Shown one piece after another: positions 20,340-31,218 of a stretch of DNA of 64,000 nucleotides. Each line of letters starts with the position of its first letter. Position 1 is the stretch's first letter. A model generated the notes under the pieces. That model had not been told where the DNA came from and ran no database searches. It saw only the letters and a program-made list of their open reading frames with translations. This DNA is from Lycorma delicatula (lineage: Eukaryota > Arthropoda > Insecta > Hemiptera > Fulgoridae), in assembly GCF_047948215.1 (NCBI RefSeq), contig NC_134465.1, positions 14,962,022 to 15,026,021 on the forward strand. Direction: 5' to 3'. The translations under genes and the position numbers were made by a program.

Positions 20340-23325
20340 TACTAACAAACACCGTGGGGGAGGATACCTCATTGCAGCCATTGCAGCTCGGACTTGCACA
20401 GTTTTAGAAGACATGAACTGGAACTGGTAGAGGAATGTATGTGGATCGAGGTAAAATTGCTCAACGGGCTTAATTTACTGATCGGCAACCACTACTTTTT
20501 CCTCATTTTTCTCCTGTGATGCTAAAAAATTATATTGACACGATCGAGCCTGTTCTGGACATCACACGTTATCGAGTCATTATGCTTGGTGACTTCAATA
20601 TTCCAAAAGTATCTTGGAAGAATTGTTGTTTGGGCCCGGTATTCATTTTTATGCCAAGAAAAAAAGCGGAGCTATTATTTGAATTTATGGGTAGCGTGAA
20701 TTTAATACAGCTAAATAACCACATCCCTTTTAAGGGGAAATTTGTATTTGATTTGGTGCTGTCCTATACTGGTGAATATGTCTCTGCAGAGGCCTTCTGT
20801 TTAGTCAACCCTGATGATCCTCATGATCTGTTCACTGTTAATGTCGGTATGCGTGGTGTAACTCGTAACAACGAGGCGTGTTTGATAAAGGATTATCGTA
20901 AGGTCGATTCTCTGGAACTCTATAGGGCAGCTGAGGCCACAGATTGGAGAATCATCCTTCGAGCAGTTGATTCGGAGGTGGCTGCTGGTGATCTGAATGA
21001 CGCTGTTGATGATTTAATGAATAGAATTGGGCCATTTCGTCGCACCAGAGTGCAGAAGTCCCCTTCTTGGTTCTCAAGAGATTTAATTGTAGCTCTACGC
21101 AACAAAAATAAGTTTCACAGGAAATTTAAGAATTCTGGTCTTTTATATTACATTCTCTGAATACGGAAAAACGTGAATGTGAACGTCGATATACGTCGAT
21201 ATGAATAGTGAGGTTATTACAGATCCATCACAGCTATGTAATTTAATTAGGGAATATTTCCATTCTGTTGATAATCCCAACAGTGGTAAAATATTTGATA
21301 AAAAAATAGAGACGAACAAAATTATTACTGTTCTTACTATAGAATCTGGTTCTACAACTGGTTTTATAACCTGGTTCTATTCCTGAAGGCTATAAAAGTT
21401 CTTATGAGAAACTCTGCTTGTGAATTTGGTAAAATTTTCCCGATTGTGATTAAGGGCATTGGAAATATTTTAGCATCAGTGCCTGCGCTCTGTGTTTAAT
21501 TTAAGTTTAAAATGCGGAAAGTTTCCCGAAATTTTGAAAATTTCACTTGTATCTCCAATCCCCAAAATAAGTATCCTGCATGTTTAAAATGCGGAAAGTT
21601 TCCCGAAATTTTGAAAATTTCACTTGTATCTCCAATCCCCAAAATAAGTATCCTGCATGACAACTAACTGTAGGCCGATCTTTGTTTTGGGAGTTATCCC
21701 TAAGCTATTCGAGAAAAATGTTCCCAATCATCTATATGATGCACTTAGGGGCCAAATTTCGTCGGAACAACTATGGCTTTCTTAATAATAAGTCTACAAC
21801 GAACCTAGTTGATATATTGACTTACATTGTGCCTAACGTTGAACATCGGAGTTAGGTGGATGCCGTCTATTTTGATTTTAGTGAGGCATTCGATACTGTT
21901 CCTCACAGTATCTTGATGAGTAAATTGAGGTCTTACGGTCTTATTTATCCAATTCTATGTTGAATAAAATCTTATTTAACGAAAATTTAAAGTGAAGGTT
22001 AAAGAAAAGCTTTCTGCTGAGTTCTTGGGGTTCCGCAGGGTTCCAACTTGGACCAATTATTGTTTGTTTTTTTTATTAACGAAATAGGCATATACCCTAT
22101 CTATTATTCATGTATACTGATGATCTGAAGATACGTACTGAAATTAGGAATGCACCTGATTGGATTACGCTACAACAGGACATTTATCAAGAGGTCAGAT
22201 GGTCGAGATTCAATGACATGGAGCTTAACGTCAGTAAGACTAATGTTATTACTTATACTAGAAAAACCGTACCGATTATATACGAATAAAGAATGAATGA
22301 CGCAGTCATTTTCAGAATCAAAAATACCAAAGATCTGGGTGTTAATTTCGACGCTAAGCTATTATTTAATGAGCATGCACCTGGAATTGTCTCTCGAGCT
22401 AGGAGGAACTTAGAACTGATTTTCTGGATCGGTAGACATGTTAAACATCCTTATTACATTCCTGCGTTTGTATCATGCGATCGGTCGTCTACTGCTGGAG
22501 TACTGCAGCGTCACCTAGAATTACGGGCGCAAATCTACCATAGAAATTACTGAGGCCATCTAGAAGAAATTCATTAATTCATCGGTTATTAAAGGTTTTG
22601 TTCATCCAGCCCCTTATGTGCAGCTGAGCAGATTCTTTCAACTGCCCGCTCAGTCAGCGCAGTAATAGAGCTTCTGTCTTGTATCTCTTCAAGCTTCTGC
22701 ACGGTCGGATTAATGGACCTATTGAGCTGATTAGTCTGAGAGTGCCTTGTGGAAGGATAAGACAATTTCGGCATTTTCAGTTCATGGAGCGTTCCTTTCA
22801 TTCTCCTCTGGCTCGGAGGGTTAAACATGCAAATGAGATAGCTAACTCTGAACTCTGTGGATTTCTTCGCTTTGTCTAGTCGATGCTTTAAGGTTAGGCA
22901 TTTGGTGGCATTCTATGATATTTATGTTTTTTTATTATTTTATGTTCTATATGTTCTTCGATGTTCAATATTTTTCTTTGGTTTTATATATATTGCTTGG
23001 TGTTGCTTATTTGTAACGTTGACTTGGACGTCGCTTGTTATTAATTATTAATATTTTATTTAATCTAATTTATTTTAATTTTATTTATATTTAATTTTAA
23101 TCGATGACAATTAATCAATGGGGATTTTTCTACTGTTTATATTTTATCTATGTACATGTGCTTTTTATGAGTTAAAATGAATAAATATGTGGCATATTAA
23201 GGCTTAAGGCTGTTCAGTCACATAGTTTCCTCCGTGGTACCTGGCAGCAGGTCACATTTGTGGGAGGAGATGGCAGGGTGCAGGAAAGAATGGGAGCCCT
23301 GCGAAAAAGTTATTATTATTATTAT
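20340..23325 (+). pseudogene. Decayed Jockey/CR1-like LINE with endonuclease, RT and (TTA)n tail
   Basis: Near-continuous remnant of an ORF2. The endonuclease part at 20340-20900 includes VIMLGDFNIPKVSW, the catalytic GDFN block. After a linker, RT motif A reads YFDFSEAFDTVPHSIL (about 21868-21915), followed by GVPQGSNL (about 22029). The catalytic YxDD appears as MYTDDLKI (about 22110), with Thr in the variable position. A palm/thumb stretch (IKNTKDLGVNFDAKL, 22320) and a C-terminal part to about 22880 follow. The 3' end has a GC-rich stretch and a GTTATTATTATTATT tail (about 23308-23325), as in LINEs ending in short tandem repeats. Several stops, frameshifts and a tandem duplication break it. 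The open pieces 20516-21160 and 22293-22553 are parts of this one ORF. Confidence 0.85.
21506..21659 (+). repeat. Perfect 77-bp tandem duplication inside the LINE
   Basis: 21506-21582 and 21583-21659 appear identical. The unit includes ATGCGGAAAGTTTCCCG and ATCCTGCATG. 77 is not a multiple of three, so the duplication also shifts the reading frame. Confidence 0.95.
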
Positions 23326-24470
23326 AATACTCTATAGATAACATCATCAAAAGGTAAACGTCCGCATAAACATTTAGTAACAGCACTCTCCTTTACTAGT
23401 ATCATTAATTCCCGCCAAAACTAAGGGCAATGACTTATTATGACCAAACCACAACATTGGATTCTTTATCGGTCAGTACCACACACATGCAAAACAAAAT
23501 ACCAAAATGAAATATGTATAAGTACACAAACACACAGACACGCATGCACACGTGCGCATGATATATTGTCTAATCTTGAAGAACTACAAATAGATACGAA
23601 TAACAACTATGATTTTACTCGTAAATATTTTTACTGCGTATATGCGTATGAGTGTGTATACGTAAATGCGTTCTACTTCTATCTACATATTAGGAATTTA
23701 ACATATGTTGTTTCATTCTGATCGTAATAAACAATAATAAAAAACGATTTACAGTAGAGGGGGAAAGATATACGGAAAAAAAAAGAAAATTAGCACATGG
23801 TATTATTGCGGGTGAGTTGTACACAACTCGTTCTGCGTTGTAGAATAGTAAACAAAGGTTATTAACCCTGACACCGTATATAAATAATAGACATCGTATT
23901 TAACCTAGGTCACGATTTATGTTTTATATCTATTAAATTTATTTTTTTATTTATATTATTGGCTTTTATCTTAAATAAAAAATAAATAGGTAAATATTTT
24001 TTTTTTGTAATTTAAAGACTTTTTAAACAATTATAAATATCGTTCATACGCGTATCTTCATAAAAAACGTTAACCTAGCCGCAATAATGCTTACCCGAAG
24101 TACAAAATTTATTTATTATATATTTTTCATTTAATAAAATAATAGCGTCTCGTCATAATTTGTAGACAGTTATAAGTTGCGTTGTACATTTTAATATTTA
24201 TTCTAATATTTTATTAGAAATAATTTTTATCGTACATTCTAATATTTATTTATGTAGACTGAAATTTCAGGCAGGCATCTAGCTCCCGGGGGTGGCGAAA
24301 GTTAGTTGATACTCAACGGCATTCGGTATGAACGGTTGACGGTAATACTGTGCCCGGACCCAACTCTTAAGTATAACTAAAAGTTAAATCAATAGTAATA
24401 GAACTATTTCTCTTAAATAAAAAAACTGTTTTCAAGAGATTGGCATTTTTAACTAAAAATATGTACGACA
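23326..24470. other. AT-rich interval, no gene recognised
   Basis: Contains an ACACA-rich stretch at 23520-23560 and a short GC-richer block (24275-24365) that looks like a retroposon piece but matches nothing else here. The frame at 23440-23721 shows no motif. Confidence 0.4.
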
Positions 24471-24479
24471 AGACAACTT

Positions 24480-25030
24480 TATCAATAAATGAAAAATTGA
24501 GACGCTTAATGCAGTATTAAAACCGGTAATCCTCTACGGAACACAAATCTTCTACATATCAGATCGATTCTTAGAATCGCTTTAAAAAACTGACGAAAAA
24601 ATTTTAAGAACGATCCACGGCCAAAGAACGGAACACGGATAGAGAATGAAGTCAGAGAAATTTACAAAATTAAAGAAAAAAAGATAAAACTTTTGAAGAT
24701 TTAGAAACCACGATCCGAAAAAGAAGACTACATTTTTTGGGATATATAGATTCAGATAGATCGAATAAAAAATCTTTTTATAAGTTTTGGAAATATATAA
24801 CTCAGCCCCCTTATGCAAAACAAGTAAAGGAAGACCTAAATAAAGCAAATATAAAAATAAAAGATCGTTTAATAGAAAAACATTTAGAGAAAAATCCGCA
24901 GAATAAAGGTTGTTGTGTATCAAAAAAAAAAAGAGAGCGCAAGTACTGGGCAGAAGAACGAAAAATATAGCACAGCAAAAGAATGAAAGAATTCTAGAGG
25001 AGAAAGAGGGAAAATCAGAACATCCCAATC
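24480..25030 (+). pseudogene. AT-rich RTE-like LINE, thumb to C terminus
   Basis: Starts with a thumb-like stretch, KPVILYGTQIFYISDRFLES, then EKILRTIHGQRTEHG and IRKRRLHFLGYI. It continues through ITQPPYAKQVKEDLNKANIK and a very basic tail, ERKYWAEERK, then KNERILEEKEGK. This order (YG.....LE..E.KILR, RRL.FLG.I, VK.DL..A.I, then a basic tail) is the RTE-type C-terminal half. At least three frame changes and two stops interrupt it. It belongs to the same Lys-rich family as 0.6-2.2 kb but is not contiguous with it. Confidence 0.7.
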
Positions 25031-25445
25031 GCGTAGAGGAAGACATCCGCCTCGTGACGTTCCGGTCGCCATCAATCAAGCACTTTTGGGCTTCAACGGG
25101 AGTCGTCTTTCGCCCTCTGACTTTTTACATCTCATAGTAATAAGCCACGCCTCGTTGAGATGCCACCGATGTAAATGCCTCGATAAAAATTTACATCGGT
25201 GATTGATTAACTCGGATTTTACCTTCGCTGTAGGCCTCGTCCGGACATCTTCAACGTTCTACATCGTATCCCTCTGTACTAGCTAACCGAGTTGCGGAAG
25301 CACGAATCCCGCGCCTTCAATTTCGTGAATGTCTCGTAAATCGAGGCAAATAAAACACAACATACCACCAAAGATGTTGATCGCAACAACGAAATTAGTC
25401 CTAGTTTCCCTTACTGAACTCAATTTTAGTTCAAACCCCAGACTT
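25031..25445. other. Non-coding stretch with a hairpin
   Basis: Mixed composition, less AT-rich than background. It holds the 12-bp stem-loop at 25165-25200. It could be part of the adjacent minus-strand R1 element's 3' UTR or a different repeat. Confidence 0.35.
25165..25200. repeat. Perfect 12-bp hairpin
   Basis: ACCGATGTAAAT (25165-25176) and ATTTACATCGGT (25189-25200) flank a 12-base loop. Confidence 0.9.
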
Positions 25446-25568
25446 AGGTTAAATTAAATTAATGACTTGGTCTGGTCCACTAGTGAGAGGCGGACAGATC
25501 TCCTACTCCCACTCAGCTCAATCACAGATTCCAGCGTGACAGTTATCTCATAAACCATCGTCGAGATT

Positions 25569-25636
25569 CCGCTACACCTCACGGCTGCATGGTATCCCAT
25601 ACACTCAGCAGTGCAGTCGCGACCCTGCCGACACTG
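25569..25636 (-). repeat. 3' UTR tandem unit, copy 1
   Basis: About 68 bp matching 25997-26064 (shared CGGCTGCATGGTATCCCAT and CAGCAGTGCAGTC). Both lie in the 3' UTR of the minus-strand R1 element, and the SINE now separates them. Confidence 0.85.
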
Positions 25637-25668
25637 TCGTTTGCTCATTCTAATCTACTGTCGTCAAA

Positions 25669-25976
25669 CCCACCGGGTTGGTCTAGTGGTTAACGCGTCT
25701 TCCCAAATCAGCTGATTTGGAAGAGGAGAGTTACACCGTTCAAGTCCTAATAAAGCTAGATATTTTTACACGGATTTGAATACTAGATCGTGGATACCGG
25801 TGTTCTTTGGTGGTTGGGTTTCTATTAACCACACATCTCAGGAATGATCGAACTGAGAATGTACAAGACTACACTTCATTTACACTCATACATATCATTC
25901 TCATTCATCCTCTGAATAATTATCTAAACGGTAGTTACCGGAGGCTAAACAGGAAAAAGAAAGAAAAAAAAGAAAG
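25669..25976 (+). mobile_element. SINE family 1, full-length, with 17-bp TSD
   Basis: TSDs AATCTACTGTCGTCAAA (25652-25668) and AATCTGCTGTCGTCAAA (25977-25993) differ at one base. The 308-bp body starts with a tRNA-like head: A box TGGTCTAGTGGTTAACGCG and B box GTTCAAGTCC, the internal pol III promoter. After the head come the family blocks CTAGATCGTGGATACCGG, TCTTTGGTGGTTGGGTT, ACACATCTCAGGAATG, TGTACAAGACTACACTTC and GGAGGCTAAACAGG, then an AAAGAAAG-rich tail. Being tRNA-derived, it would be transcribed by pol III and need LINE proteins in trans. It is the best reference copy of its family in the window. Confidence 0.92.
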
Positions 25977-25996
25977 AATCTGCTGTCGTCAAAAGG

Positions 25997-26064
25997 CCGC
26001 TACACCTCTCGGCTGCATGGTATCCCATGCCCATCAGCAGTGCAGTCACCGTTCTGCCGACAGC
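25997..26064 (-). repeat. 3' UTR tandem unit, copy 2
   Basis: Partner of 25569-25636. Differences are scattered substitutions, so the duplication is older than the SINE insertion between the two. Confidence 0.85.
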
Positions 26065-26161
26065 TTTGCAATTATAATACCTCTTGTCTGACTAATCGTG
26101 GCTCGCTGCCAAAGCGCCTACCTTCGTCCAACCAAACTCTCCAGGCGGACCCTAGCCTACT

Positions 26162-27656
26162 CTACTTGATCTCCTCGGCCGTCCTGCGCTGGGCGAGGAA
26201 TAGAAGGAAGCCAGCAACAATTGGCCAGTCTCTGCGAGTCCTCCATTTGACACGCAGATTAAAGAAGGAGTTTACTCTCTCACGTTCCCTAACAACTCTG
26301 ATACGCTCAGCTTCGTACCGGGGGCAAACATACAGGACACGATCCCCCGTGTCATCGACCCTACAATCCGGACACAAGCCGAAGTCAACCGACCTAAACC
26401 TAGCCAAACTATCCCTAAAAAAACCATGTCCGAAAGAAATTGAGTAATATACCGATTGCGGGAAACCCAGCTAATTGCTCGCAACTCCCTAACATTTTGA
26501 AAAATACCGTGCGTGTATCGACCAGTAGAAGATTCCACCTAGCCTGCCAAGAGTCAAAACCTTGGTCTTCAATTTCTCGTATACGCACTGAAGTTAGAAG
26601 GCCTCCCTTCTTGGAAACATACCGCTGACCAAAATGTCAATGGGTTTTATGCCGGCGATCACAGTGACTGCCTCTCGCGAAACAGTTCTATAGCCACCGA
26701 CAACAGCTAACAATAGAAAACGCTGGGCTCGCAAAAGAATAATCTTATAACATTGGAATTATAAACGATGAGCTCAGACCGGCGCAGGGTACAACATTAT
26801 AGCCTCACAGACACCTTTGTAAATAATGCGCATGTTACGATAATTCAACCTCCAATCGGGATGGATGACTCTACCGACACCGAAGAAAGCATCGATGGCC
26901 TTCTTCCCTACAAACTGAAGGTGCTCCTTGAAGAGAAGCCTCTCATCAAGGATAACACCCAGATATTTCTGAACGGTAACATACATAAAAAAGAAGGCTG
27001 TCCATCACAACCCGCGGGTGACGGGTTGCGGTTAGGCGACCCTTCAATAACATCATAATGGTTTTCTCCGCACTGAAAACCATCTTATGCTGAAGACTGC
27101 ACAACCTTAATACCTTACATACCTTTGTCGCTCTGAGCTCTATCTCGGCACGCGAGCTGCCCTTGACCAGCAGCAGTCCATCGTCGGCATAAGCCACGAT
27201 GCGACAGCCACTGGGCATCCACAATCGCATGAGAGAATCTAACTCAACGACCCAGATGAGTGGACTTATAACACTGCCCTGTGGATAACCTTTAATTAGG
27301 GGTTTTCCTACCTCCGAACTGTCGTCACAAAGGACGACAGTTCTGTCGCTGAAGTAACTCGAGACAGTTCTGATCTCATTTAGCGTGCAACCACGCTGCT
27401 ACAGTTGAAACAAGGCAGAGGGCCACCACAAGTTGTTGAACGCCCCGAATATGTCCAAAAAGACATTGAGAGTACATACTTGCACTCGCTGGCCCAAGCC
27501 AAATCCATGACCCTAAGAAGCGCGTTCTCTGTGCCATTGCCGGGGCGGAAACCATACTGGTCGTCCATCAGCATACGGTTAGAAGTTAACTTACTATTAA
27601 TGCGGAGGTAATAGTAAGGAGGTAACCTTCTCGAAAACCTTACCTACTACAGGCGG
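26162..27656 (-). pseudogene. R1-clade ORF2 remnant (RT and C-terminal Cys motif)
   Basis: From 5' to 3' on the minus strand: PPVVGKVFEKV near 27650; DDQYGFRPGNGTENALLRVM at 27570; GYPQGSVISPLIWVVELDS (RT motif B region) near 27260; RIVAYADDGLLLVKGSSRA (motif C, both Asp present) near 27200; QKYLGVILDERLLFKEHL at about 26965. The C-terminal finger is CPDCRVDDTGDRVLYVCPRY at about 26370-26310. In that finger the usual His before VLYVCP is Arg, so one metal ligand is lost. The FGFRPG, YADD and KYLGV order with a C-terminal Cys motif is typical of the R1 clade. The frame is broken repeatedly (pieces 27380-27574, 26946-27230, 26774-26986, 26162-26407). Confidence 0.85.
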
Positions 27657-28236
27657 AAAATCAGAACAGAAGGAATTGAAATGATATTTGGGGACTTGTT
27701 CGGAAAAAAAGTTATTTTTTAAGGTTTTCATACATAAAGATTTAAAATCAGCCGAAATTTAGTAAATATTATAATGTCAGCTGGATATTTCAGTTATTAT
27801 GAATTCATGTTTAGAGAAAGAATCAAAATAATAGCTTTCGATGTATCTTTTTTAATGAAGAAAAATTCTGATTCTAATCAGAACCACGAGATGAAAAACA
27901 TTCGTTTATTAGTACGGATATAATCTGTACTTAAATCAGATTAATATTTGTTTGTATTCATTTAGACGTTTGCTCAATTTATATAATTCTGTAGGAGAAC
28001 GGAATACACGGAACGGTAATTATTCCTAATAAGTTAATAAGTGTTTTTCTAAATAATACAGAAAATTTGTTGTAATTGATTTTGGAATATGTTAAAACGT
28101 TAATTAAAATTTACTACAGGAACATTCGATAAATACTTTTTTCTTTTTTTTTTCTTTTTAATAACTATACTGATGGGGTCGTAATTGTCTGGGTACGGTT
28201 GTCTGGAAAGGTTGTTATTGTTTTTTTTAGGTGTAG

Positions 28237-28279
<43 letters not shown>

Positions 28280-28805
28280 ACGCGCACACACTCTAACACA
28301 CGCGTGTGTTAGAGAGAGCATGTCCGTTTAGTCTTACCTGTTATATTAATAGTATTATTAACTTTTCAGGTTATTTGTTACTTTCTCACGGTATTCAGAG
28401 TGTCTGACGAAGAAACGTAAAATATTTCAGAGCCTGTTCAATAAGTGAAAATAAAGAAAAAAGTACATACAAAAATGGTTCTGGAAATGCTTCATTTCTG
28501 AGTTTTATCTTTTGAAAAAATTCGTCCTGATTTCTGATCAAAGGGTACGACGAAGCGATACTGAAATTCTTGCGATTTAAATTAAGGACTAAATTTCACG
28601 GGTTTTGACCGGAAAAATTGAATAAAAAAAGTCTCAGGACAGATTCTCTAATGATTTTTTTTTCGAAAATAATTATATAAAGCGTAAAAAAATATGTCGT
28701 AAAACACAAAATTTTAGGTTTTATGTACAATAACTTCGTTAAACTGCCGATAAAGAAGTAAAATTTTACAAAAAGACAAACTGATCTGCAAAAAACAAAT
28801 TGAAT
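27657..28805. other. AT-rich interval with (GT)n and a palindrome
   Basis: No gene seen. It holds the (GT)n array at 28239-28277 and the palindrome at 28291-28314. Confidence 0.5.
28239..28277. repeat. (GT)n microsatellite
   Basis: About 19 uninterrupted GT units. Confidence 0.95.
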
Positions 28806-28987
28806 CTGTAGCAGCGTGGTTGCACGCTAAATGAGATCAGAACTCTCTCGAGTTACTTCAGCGACAGAACTGTCGTCCTTTGTGACGACAGTTCGGGGGT
28901 AGGAAAACCCCTAATTAAAGGTTATCCACAGGGCAGTGTTCTAAGTCCACTCATCTGGGTCGTTGAGTTAGATTCTCTCATGCGATT
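28806..28987 (+). pseudogene. Inverted copy of the RT core of R1 family C
   Basis: Highly similar to the reverse complement of 27224-27404 (about 180 bp, a few substitutions). It covers the ORF2 stretch from GCTLNEIRT to the PQGS motif and the start of MRLW. Both ends stop inside ORF2, so this is an internal fragment with neither element end. It therefore did not arise as a standard 3'-anchored insertion. Confidence 0.9.
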
Positions 28988-30023
28988 CTGCAAAAATTTT
29001 TTTTAATTTCAAGAGTAGTTTATGAAATTTGTCTTTTTATTAATAAAAAACTATACGGTCAGCGACAGAAAAATACTGTATTCTTTACGTCTTTTCTGAA
29101 GAAAATTTCTATAAGGAGTTGAAAAGATATATTTTTTGATTTAATTATTTCACGTTTGTAAAATTTAACGGTGTCCTATAGAGATTGTATTGCATTTTTT
29201 TATTAAGCGAATGAAATAAATAATGTTATTATTTATTTCATTCGCATTTTCATTAAAAACATAATTTTGATTGAACATAATAATACCATTTTTGACGTAA
29301 ACATACTTTAATACTAGCAAAGAATTGAAATAAACGTCTTCACCGTTAACAGGAAAACACATAACAAAAATGTGAAAAAAACTTTATACTTATTAGTTTT
29401 AACTGGCTTGAAAAAAAAGAAAAGTCATACCTTTGGAATTTTCTGATTGTAAAAAAATAACTTAGTCGGTTTGAAAATAAACTTAGGTTTTTTCTTTCGC
29501 AATTTTTTTTAATCTTTAACAACCGAAAGTATGTGTTGATCGTTTTAGAGTACTTTTATTTCTGCAAATCTGATTATAATTAATAAACTCATCGGCTAGA
29601 AACGGGATATGGTTCAAAGTGTTACTAATAGTTGGCCGGTCTCTATTTAGTATATTTTATAAAATTATTTATCTAAATTTCAGGATAATATACAGAAAAT
29701 GTTCGATTACCTTAAACGAATTAATTCTCAAATATAGGAAACTTTCTGTATAATTTTTTAACGCGTTAAATTTATACTTACTCGTACAATAAGACTTCAG
29801 AATCTTGTATTACTGTTCTTAGAGTAGACGAGAGGAATAAAAGTCAAAGTAAATCGCTAATCGTTTTAATAATGTTTGTTATACCGTGTACGAAGTAGAA
29901 TATGGGTTTTTAATCTGTTATATCTTTTTTATCTCTGTGCGATACCCCGACGGCAGTTTACCGGCCGTTCTTTTTCTCTAAAGCGAGCTTAGCAGGAGTC
30001 GCTTATTCGGAAACGATGCGTAC
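28988..30023. other. AT-rich interval, no gene recognised
   Basis: Nothing recognisable. The local inverted repeat around 29215-29245 (AATGAAATAAATAATG and its complement) is AT-rich and short. Confidence 0.5.
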
Positions 30024-30037
30024 ATATCTCTTTCCTC

Positions 30038-31186
30038 TAGAAAGCTAGAAAGCAGAGCGCAGGCGGCTTTGTCAACCGCCGAAGGCTGGATGGACATACA
30101 AAATTTAAAGATTTCTGTGCTCAAGACGAAGTTTATGCTTCTGAAGGGCGCAGACAAATTATCATGCAGTCGAAACCCCCACATTAAGTATAAAGGCTGT
30201 GTAATCAGCCGAGTAAGGGTTCATAAGTACCTAGGTGTTTTGTTTGATGACAAGTTGCTCTTTAGCAACCACATTAACCAAGTTGCGGGGGACGCTGTCT
30301 CTGTGATGCACAAACGTAGAAGGATTGGTCGGAAAGACTACGGGCTGTCTGGTCGCCAAATTACTTGGTGTACCGAGGTGTCTTCGAGAGTATGATCGCA
30401 GACGCAGCGCCAGTTTGGGCGCACAGGTTGGATAGAAATAGAGCACTGCTTCTAAATTTTAAATAGAGTGCCCAGCGCATAGCCTTAATTGTATGCAATG
30501 GTGTTTTTAAAACAACCTCCTACGAGGCTACTACCGTATTGGGAAAGGCTCACCCGATCGATTTAGTGGTGAAAGTTCGAGTAGCCGTGTGGAATTTGCG
30601 AAGAGGTCGGGAAACCGAGGTATTTGGGATGCGGTTTCGGGACGGGCTAGAACCGGAACGGAACGGCTATCACAATGCACCGGGTCTAATTTTGAACATT
30701 TGCCCATTTCCCGCCTGCGGAAGAGGCTTTGGAGCCTCGCGATGGAGGCATGGCAGCATGAATGGCACACCACGACTAAGGGAAGATCTCTGTATAGATT
30801 TATACAGGATCTGGGGGGATGGTATGACTCGAGTTCATTTTTAAGGGCGGCGGGTGCCCAAGTGCTCACCAACCATGTGAATTTGATGCAATATCTGTTC
30901 AGGTTTCGCCTAGCGGCTGATGAGTTGTGTGTCTGCGGGGAGGTCCAGTCGAACGAACATCTGATGTTCGATTGCCCTGCTCTTAGGGGGGCCTTAGACC
31001 GGGCCACCCTGGAACTTAGAGGTCAGGGGGAAAACTGGCCGCTCATAAACGGCGAGTCAATCATTAGGAATAACGAGGTCGCAAATCTGTTTTTGAGGCA
31101 CAGTAGCCGTTATTTGGCACGGAACATTTGGTATATGCTCTACGGCGACCGAATGGGGTTGTGGCGGGATAGATGCCAGCTAACCA
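30038..31186 (+). mobile_element. R1-clade LINE family A, copy 3, with 14-bp TSD
   Basis: TSD ATATCTCTTTCCTC at 30024-30037 and 31187-31200. The 1.15-kb insert is truncated at its 5' side within the RT thumb and ends AGATGCCAGCTAACCA with no clear A-tail. Relative to copy 4 it lacks about 350 bp before the shared CGACCGAATGGGG end. That absence points to subfamilies or a deletion. Confidence 0.9.
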
Positions 31187-31218
31187 ATATCTCTTTCCTC
31201 GACTGCAAGATGGATTAG
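30060..31218 (+). pseudogene. R1-clade ORF2 C-terminal half
   Basis: Reads GWMDIQNLKISVLKTKFMLL, then HKYLGVLFDDKLLFSNHINQ (post-palm, shared with all R1-type ORF2) and RRIGRKDYGLSGRQ up to about 30395. It then continues in another frame (30589-31218, 209 codons open) with EAWQHEWHTTTKGRSLYRFI, LMQYLFRFRLAADELCVCGE and the terminal Cys/His motif LCVCGEVQSNEHLMFDCPAL (C-x-C...H-x4-C). The frameshift lies between 30395 and 30589, where the two frames overlap in similarity to the copy at 53.7-54.3 kb. The metal ligands are intact. The stop at 31218 lies beyond the insertion boundary, so the end of the frame is flanking DNA. Confidence 0.88.

Larger units (their letters stand above)
25445..27656 (-). 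mobile_element. R1-clade LINE family C, 5'-truncated, carrying a SINE insertion
   Basis: Minus-strand element. The ORF2 remnant runs from about 27656 to 26160 and the 3' UTR from there to an AT-rich run at about 25445-25463 (TTAATTTAATTTAACC on the element strand), taken as the tail. A family 1 SINE (25669-25976) interrupts the 3' UTR. I could not find a convincing TSD, so the outer ends are approximate. Confidence 0.75.

Noticed and set aside
24582..25079. 165-codon hydrophobic open frame, minus strand
   Set aside because: Antisense to a readable RTE-type ORF2. Phe/Leu-rich composition is what AT-rich antisense gives.
25675..25760. Possible tRNA gene
   Set aside because: Promoter boxes are present but the sequence continues into a SINE body with TSDs, so it is not a functional tRNA.
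28100..28321. Open frame with a His/Thr repeat
   Set aside because: It is a translation of the (GT)n microsatellite.
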